From Vibrio lentus (GTDB lineage Bacteria > Pseudomonadota > Gammaproteobacteria > Enterobacterales > Vibrionaceae), in assembly GCF_030409755.1 (NCBI RefSeq), contig NZ_JAUFQE010000002.1:2170001-2234000 (forward strand): a DNA stretch of 64,000 bases, given 5' to 3'. The notes beneath the pieces are model-generated. The model was not told where the DNA came from and did no database searches. It worked only from the letters and a program-made list of their open reading frames with translations. Shown here one piece after another: positions 59,697 through 64,000 of the stretch (its first letter is position 1; each line of letters opens with the position of its first letter). Both the position numbers and the translations under genes were made by a program.

Positions 59697-59723
59697 GTGA
59701 TACGCTCACTTACTTAGTTAATC

Positions 59724-59752
59724 AATGAGGACCTAATGGTCCTCATTTTGCT
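59724..59752 (+). terminator. Terminator of purM
   Basis: AATGAGGACC pairs with GGTCCTCATT around TAAT, followed by TTGC; only a short T-run. Confidence 0.72.
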
Positions 59753-59793
59753 ATTTAGCCCGCAGAAAACCTTAGTTTATGTAGGTAATATAA

Positions 59794-59955
59794 ATACCAA
59801 TCGTAGTAAATAACTGGTCATCCTAGCTTGTTAAAATGCTCGATCACGTCGTTAGAAATTTTGATTGTAGGATAACTACTTATCGAAAATTTCTGCCTTG
59901 TTCTCAAGCCTTTTTCCTACGCTATTTATGATCACTTACTTACTGTGATTGGTAT
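59794..59955. mobile_element. MITE-like element, 162 bp, between purM and purN
   Basis: Its ends are inverted repeats: ATACCAATC at 59794-59802 and GATTGGTAT at 59947-59955 match exactly, and the full 28-base arms match at 23 positions. An inner pair GAAATTTT (59855-59862) and AAAATTTC (59886-59893) adds a second stem. It has no coding capacity. This is the form of a small non-autonomous transposon remnant or structured dispersed repeat; I recall similar sequences in other Vibrio genomes, from memory only. No clear target-site duplication was seen. It ends 23 bases before the purN start. Confidence 0.75.
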
Positions 59956-59978
59956 AAACCTCCCCGTTAACCAATCGC

Positions 59979-60665
59979 ATGACCCACTCTATGAAGAACA
60001 TCCATTCTATGAATAACAGTCACTCTAAGAAAAACATCGTCGTTTTAGTCTCAGGAAGCGGAAGTAACTTGCAGGCAATTTTGGATGCCTGTGAGAGCCA
60101 CACGATTGACGCCTCTGTTAAGGCCGTTTTCTCAAACAAAGCAGAGGCTTTTGGTCTAGAGAGAGCAAAGTCAGCAGGTGTTGACGCTCATTCGGTGAAT
60201 CCAAAAGAATTTAATTCGCGTGAAGAATTTGATCATGAATTGATGGTTCAGATCGATGCTTACCAACCCGACCTGATTGTACTCGCTGGCTATATGCGCA
60301 TTCTGAGTTCAGAGTTTGTTCGTCATTATGCGGGTAAAATGGTCAATATCCACCCTTCTCTGTTACCTAAGTATCCGGGGCTGCACACCCACCAGCGTGC
60401 TATTGATGCTCAGGACAAAGAGCATGGCACCAGCGTCCATTTTGTTACCGAAGAGCTCGATGGCGGTCCTGTAATCTTACAAGCTAAGGTGCCTGTATTT
60501 GAAGGGGATGATGCCGACATGCTAGCGAGCCGAGTACTCACCCAAGAACATTGCATTTATCCTCTGGTCTGCAAGTGGTTCGCGGAAGATCGTTTATCAA
60601 TGGCAAACGGACAAGCTATCTTAGACGGCAAGGCATTGGGCAAGCACGGTTACGCAGAAGAGTGA
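59979..60665 (+). CDS. purN: Phosphoribosylglycinamide formyltransferase 1
   Basis: Adds the formyl group to GAR with 10-formyl-tetrahydrofolate in purine synthesis. Conserved parts are NIVVLVSGSGSNLQAILDAC near the N-terminus, NIHPSLLPKYPGLHTH with the catalytic Asn-His, HGTSVHFV and DGGPVI with the catalytic Asp. The ORF from 59979 has 228 residues, about 16 longer than E. coli at the N-terminus. None of the ATGs at 59979, 59991 or 60009 has a clear ribosome site, and the shorter ones may be right. A MITE-like element lies immediately upstream, so its promoter may differ from that of purM. Confidence 0.93.
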   Translation: MTHSMKNIHSMNNSHSKKNIVVLVSGSGSNLQAILDACESHTIDASVKAVFSNKAEAFGLERAKSAGVDAHSVNPKEFNSREEFDHELMVQIDAYQPDLIVLAGYMRILSSEFVRHYAGKMVNIHPSLLPKYPGLHTHQRAIDAQDKEHGTSVHFVTEELDGGPVILQAKVPVFEGDDADMLASRVLTQEHCIYPLVCKWFAEDRLSMANGQAILDGKALGKHGYAEE

Positions 60666-60693
60666 TTCGTTAAAACTAAACCAAATAAAAAAC

Positions 60694-60741
60694 AAAAAGG
60701 CCGCTTACTGATTCATTAGTTCAGTAAGCGGCCTTTCTTTT
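60694..60741. terminator. Bidirectional terminator between purN and yafJ
   Basis: AAAGGCCGCTTACTGA pairs with TCAGTAAGCGGCCTTT, 16 bp, loop about 10, between convergent genes. Confidence 0.92.
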
Positions 60742-60772
60742 ATGCGTTTCAAATTAATACTATTCGGAATAC

Positions 60773-61618
60773 TTAGCTCAATGGCTCAGTCGGTGCTTGG
60801 CTTGCAACCTTTTTAGGTGCGTAAGCAACATCTTCCAACGCTTTATGGTTATTGCCGATCAACTCACCAAAATGAAACAGGGCATATTCGCCTGGCTTCA
60901 TTCTAAACCACTCTTCATTGCATGTTAGAGGCTGCGTTGCGACGACCGTAACCACATCATTTGGCGTGGTCTCTTCTTGAAAGTTTATCTCAACATCTTC
61001 GTCAATCAGGCTCGCATTACCAAAAGGTGCACGTCTTGTTATCCAGTACAAGTGATTCGTACAATAGGTCATGACGTACTCACCATCACTGAGTAGCATG
61101 TTAAAGACACCTTTCTCACGCAACTGGTCACAACATTCCGCGACAAAGCGAAACATGCCTTCCATGTCTTGTGGTGGTTCAGGGAAACGATCTTCTAGTT
61201 GTTTCACTAACCAACAAAAAGAAAGCTCACTGTCCGTCTCGCCTACAGGTCTGAAACGACCACTAACCAGATCATCGTAATCCGTTAATTGGCCATTATG
61301 AGCGAAGGTCCAGTATCGTCCCCATAGCTCACGGGTAAATGGGTGAGTATTTTCTAGATTAACGCCACCACGATTGGCTTGACGGATATGACTGACAACA
61401 GCTTGGCTTTTAATTGGGTAGTTTTGAACTAACTCAGCAATCTTTGATTCACAGCTAGGGTTAGGATCTTTGAACGTTCGAAAGCCCTTCCCTTCATAAA
61501 AGGTGATTCCCCAACCATCACGATGTGGTCCGGTATTACCTCCACGCTGCATTAGGCCGGTGAAACTAAAACAAATATCAGTTGGCACATTCGCGCTCAT
61601 ACCGAGCAATTCACACAT
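60773..61618 (-). CDS. yafJ: Class II glutamine amidotransferase YafJ
   Basis: Stand-alone amidotransferase-fold protein, function unproven. The 281-residue protein begins MCELLGMSANVPTD with the N-terminal nucleophile Cys2, and has HRDGWGITFYEGKG, HIRQANRGGVNLENTHPF and FAHNGQL, all class II glutaminase (Ntn) motifs. AAGGGAG lies about 13 bases before the ATG. It is read in the same direction as gmhA, 65 bases downstream of it; E. coli has yafJ next to gmhA (lpcA) too. Confidence 0.93.
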   Translation of the reverse strand: MCELLGMSANVPTDICFSFTGLMQRGGNTGPHRDGWGITFYEGKGFRTFKDPNPSCESKIAELVQNYPIKSQAVVSHIRQANRGGVNLENTHPFTRELWGRYWTFAHNGQLTDYDDLVSGRFRPVGETDSELSFCWLVKQLEDRFPEPPQDMEGMFRFVAECCDQLREKGVFNMLLSDGEYVMTYCTNHLYWITRRAPFGNASLIDEDVEINFQEETTPNDVVTVVATQPLTCNEEWFRMKPGEYALFHFGELIGNNHKALEDVAYAPKKVASQAPTEPLS

Positions 61619-61683
61619 GGTTTAATCTACTCCCTTTTAAAACCAATGGAGCCTAAGCAGGGCTCCAAATGTCTGTAAAACTA

Positions 61684-62259
61684 TTATTCCATTTCTTTTT
61701 CGACAAGCTGAATCACAATATGAATGATCTTAATGTGAATCTCTTGGATGCGGTCAGCGTAACCAAAATGCGGAACTCGGATTTCGATATCAGCACAACC
61801 TGCCATTTTACCGCCATCTTTACCCGTCAATGCAATCGTCTTCATGCCTTTAGCTTGAGCAGCTTCAATCGCTTTCAAAATGTTGGCAGAGTTACCTGAA
61901 GTTGACAAACCAAACAACACATCGCCTTTACGACCCACGGCTTCTACATAACGAGAAAAGACATAGTCGTAACCAAAATCGTTACTTACACAAGACAGGT
62001 GGCTAGGATCTGAAATCGCAATACCAGCGTAGCCTGGGCGATTTTCACGGTAACGGCCAGTTAGCTCTTCCGCGAAGTGCATCGCATCACAGTGTGAACC
62101 ACCGTTACCACAAGAAAGCACTTTGCCTTCTTGTTTAAATGAGTCAGCAATCAATTTTGCCGCAGCTTCGATCTGAGCGATATTATGATCATCACTCAAA
62201 AACTTGTTAAGAACGTCAGCAGCTTCGTTCAATTCACTTTTGATTAGGTCTTGGTACAT
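61684..62259 (-). CDS. gmhA: Phosphoheptose (sedoheptulose-7-phosphate) isomerase
   Basis: First step of ADP-heptose synthesis for the lipopolysaccharide inner core. The 191-residue SIS-domain protein has [20 protein letters not shown] (phosphosugar site), [19 protein letters not shown] and the end [19 protein letters not shown] with its active-site histidine. Length matches E. coli (192). It diverges from fadE as in E. coli, and yafJ follows downstream. Confidence 0.96.
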   Translation of the reverse strand: MYQDLIKSELNEAADVLNKFLSDDHNIAQIEAAAKLIADSFKQEGKVLSCGNGGSHCDAMHFAEELTGRYRENRPGYAGIAISDPSHLSCVSNDFGYDYVFSRYVEAVGRKGDVLFGLSTSGNSANILKAIEAAQAKGMKTIALTGKDGGKMAGCADIEIRVPHFGYADRIQEIHIKIIHIVIQLVEKEME

Positions 62260-62586
62260 AAGGCTTATCTCTTATATTTTTTTACGCAACTTAAAGTACG
62301 TGAAATGAGAGCTGAGGGTTTTTCCCTCTTTATAACTGAGTTTACCCACAAACATGAAATAGTGTCGATACTTAAGCCAAAAGATTGCTACCAAAATTAA
62401 TATCTCACTGCAGAACCGTCCAATTATTCACCACCAACCTCTCACAATTAGAATTTTAACTCTATTAAGATCACTTTTTACCCAATTTAGAGTTTTACAA
62501 ATATTTAATATTTTGTTTACACTTAACTGGTTAGACCTCTTACCTAAAATCATAACGATAAGTGATCTCTGAAAAGGAAATCGATC
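62260..62586. other. Divergent intergenic region, gmhA to fadE
   Basis: 327 AT-rich bases with promoters for both genes. A FadR-like site is described separately. No ORF or RNA gene was recognised. Confidence 0.45.
62525..62542. promoter_or_regulatory. Candidate FadR operator upstream of fadE
   Basis: AACTGGTTAGACCTCTTA compares well with the FadR pattern AACTGGTCNGACNTGTTA (mismatches in the middle and in one base of the right arm). It sits 45 bases before the fadE start, a fitting position for repression relieved by acyl-CoA. Confidence 0.65.
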
Positions 62587-64000
62587 ATGAACATATTGCT
62601 CTCCCTACTTGCCATGACAACCATCTTTGGTGTCTGCCTTTACCATAGAGTTAGTCTGGTACGTGCTTTAATCGTATTAACCGGTTCAATGGTTGTACTG
62701 ACATTGTTTGGCGGCGTAGCTGTCACTGGCTGGCTTTGTTACCTCTTGGCCGTTGCAATGCTTGCTGTACCTGCAATTCGTCAAACCATCATCAGCCAAA
62801 AAGCACTTTCTTTGTTTAAGAAAGTACTCCCTGCAATGTCACAGACAGAAAAAGAAGCATTGGAAGCGGGTACCGTATGGTGGGAAGCTGAGCTGTTCAA
62901 AGGCAAACCAGAATGGAAGAAACTTCAGGACATTGCTGACCCTAAGCTCTCTGAAGCTGAACAAACCTTTTTAGACGGACCTGTAAATCAGGTTTGTGAA
63001 ATGGTGAACGATTACCAGGTGACGCATGAGTTAGCTGATCTTCCACCAGAAGTGTGGCAATTCCTAAAAGACCACAAGTTCTTTGCCATGATCATCAAAA
63101 AGAAATACGGCGGTTTAGAATTCTCAGCTTACGCTCAGTCTTTGGTTCTACAGAAGCTAACGGGTGTTTCGAGCGTATTATCATCGACAGTTGGCGTACC
63201 TAACTCACTAGGCCCTGGTGAGCTATTACAGCACTACGGCACTGAAGATCAAAGAAACCATTACCTGCCACGCCTAGCTGAAGGTAAAGAGATCCCTTGT
63301 TTCGCACTGACCAGTCCAGAAGCAGGCTCAGACGCTGGCTCTATACCGGATTACGGTGTGGTATGTAAGGGTGAATGGGAAGGTGAAGAAGTCTTGGGCA
63401 TGCGCCTAACTTGGAACAAGCGTTACATCACCCTAGCGCCTGTCGCGACTGTTTTGGGATTAGCGTTTAAACTGCGTGACCCGGATGGCCTGCTTGGTGA
63501 TCAAAAAGATCTTGGTATCACCTGTGCGCTTATCCCAACTGATTTAAAAGGTGTTGAGATTGGCAATCGCCATTTCCCACTCAATGTTCCATTCCAAAAC
63601 GGTCCAACTCAGGGCGACGACATCTTCGTACCAATCGATTTCATCATTGGTGGCCAGAAAATGGCAGGCCAAGGCTGGCGCATGCTGGTTGAATGTCTAT
63701 CGGTTGGCCGTGGTATCACGCTGCCTTCAAACTCAACAGGTGGCATCAAGTCAGCAGCACTGGCAACAGGCGCTTACGCTCGCATTCGTCGTCAGTTCAA
63801 ACAACCAATTGGCCGTATGGAAGGGGTTGAAGAGCCACTAGCACGCCTAGCGGGTAATGCTTACGTGATGGATGCAGCGAGTAACCTAACCGTTGCAGGT
63901 ATCGACCTTGGCGAAAAACCTTCAGTTATCTCTGCCATCGTTAAGTATCACTGTACTCACCGTGGCCAACGCAGCATCATCGATGCGATGGATATCGTCG
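62587..64000 (+). CDS. fadE: Acyl-CoA dehydrogenase FadE, 5' part only
   Basis: Membrane-associated acyl-CoA dehydrogenase, first oxidation step of fatty acid beta-oxidation. The frame stays open for 471 codons from the ATG at 62587 to the window end (E. coli FadE has 814). It begins with two hydrophobic segments ([37 protein letters not shown]), a mark of FadE. The dehydrogenase core shows [53 protein letters not shown] and [22 protein letters not shown] lies upstream. A FadR-like operator precedes it. The 3' part is outside the window. Confidence 0.96.
   Translation, partial: MNILLSLLAMTTIFGVCLYHRVSLVRALIVLTGSMVVLTLFGGVAVTGWLCYLLAVAMLAVPAIRQTIISQKALSLFKKVLPAMSQTEKEALEAGTVWWEAELFKGKPEWKKLQDIADPKLSEAEQTFLDGPVNQVCEMVNDYQVTHELADLPPEVWQFLKDHKFFAMIIKKKYGGLEFSAYAQSLVLQKLTGVSSVLSSTVGVPNSLGPGELLQHYGTEDQRNHYLPRLAEGKEIPCFALTSPEAGSDAGSIPDYGVVCKGEWEGEEVLGMRLTWNKRYITLAPVATVLGLAFKLRDPDGLLGDQKDLGITCALIPTDLKGVEIGNRHFPLNVPFQNGPTQGDDIFVPIDFIIGGQKMAGQGWRMLVECLSVGRGITLPSNSTGGIKSAALATGAYARIRRQFKQPIGRMEGVEEPLARLAGNAYVMDAASNLTVAGIDLGEKPSVISAIVKYHCTHRGQRSIIDAMDIV

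Overview
The window is a 64 kb piece of the main chromosome of a marine gammaproteobacterium of the genus Vibrio, most likely near the V. splendidus group. This rests on the divergent htpG / toxR-toxS pair, two tandem flagellin genes, a NagE permease without its own EIIA domain, and gene orders shared with E. coli and V. cholerae (ligA-zipA-cysZ-cysK-ptsH-ptsI-crr; dapA-gcvR-bcp; bepA-yfgD; gmhA beside fadE). The species level is a guess from general knowledge. No rRNA, tRNA, prophage, insertion sequence, CRISPR array or defence island was seen; nearly all of it is conserved housekeeping DNA.

Layout. 1-732: 5' part of glnS (minus). 0.9-5.5 kb: N-acetylglucosamine unit, nagE diverging from nagA-nagC with CRP-like and NagC-like operators between them. 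5.5-12.5 kb: cation/proton antiporter, asnB, rfaH, a peptide transporter, hemH. 12.7-17.5 kb: adk, htpG with a heat-shock promoter, toxR-toxS. 17.6-20.9 kb: a SelW-like protein, a phosphodiesterase and a tightly overlapping four-gene operon (two DUF1538 membrane proteins, a PII-like protein, a CBS protein), the best candidate here for an undescribed system. 21-26.8 kb: yfcH, ybbO, cnoX (ybbN), qmcA-ybbJ, a small exported protein and cueR. 26.8-29.4 kb: unknown lipoprotein and a porin in AT-rich surroundings. 29.4-37.9 kb: ligA, zipA, cysZ, cysK, ptsH, ptsI, crr. 37.9-38.5 kb: a non-coding patch of related hairpin repeats. 38.6-41.3 kb: two flagellins, each with a sigma-28 promoter. 41.3-46.7 kb: DyP peroxidase, small conserved proteins, yffB, dapE, an M15 peptidase. 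46.8-51.7 kb: bamC-dapA, gcvR-bcp, perM with a TusA-like gene. 51.8-56.2 kb: bepA, yfgD, wrbA-like, DUF2069 and DUF2066 proteins. 56.4-60.7 kb: uraA, upp, purM, purN with PurR-like operators, plus a MITE-like element between purM and purN. 60.8-64 kb: yafJ, gmhA and the 5' part of fadE.

How the parts connect. HPr, Enzyme I and EIIA-Glc (35.1-37.8 kb) would supply phosphate to NagE, which has only IIC and IIB domains; NagA then deacetylates GlcNAc-6-phosphate, the signal that relieves NagC repression. CysZ brings sulfate in and CysK makes cysteine. UraA and Upp salvage uracil while PurM and PurN work in purine synthesis. Most transcription units end in clear hairpin-plus-T-run terminators, many bidirectional between convergent genes. 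All functional calls are from reading the sequence; no database search was run.
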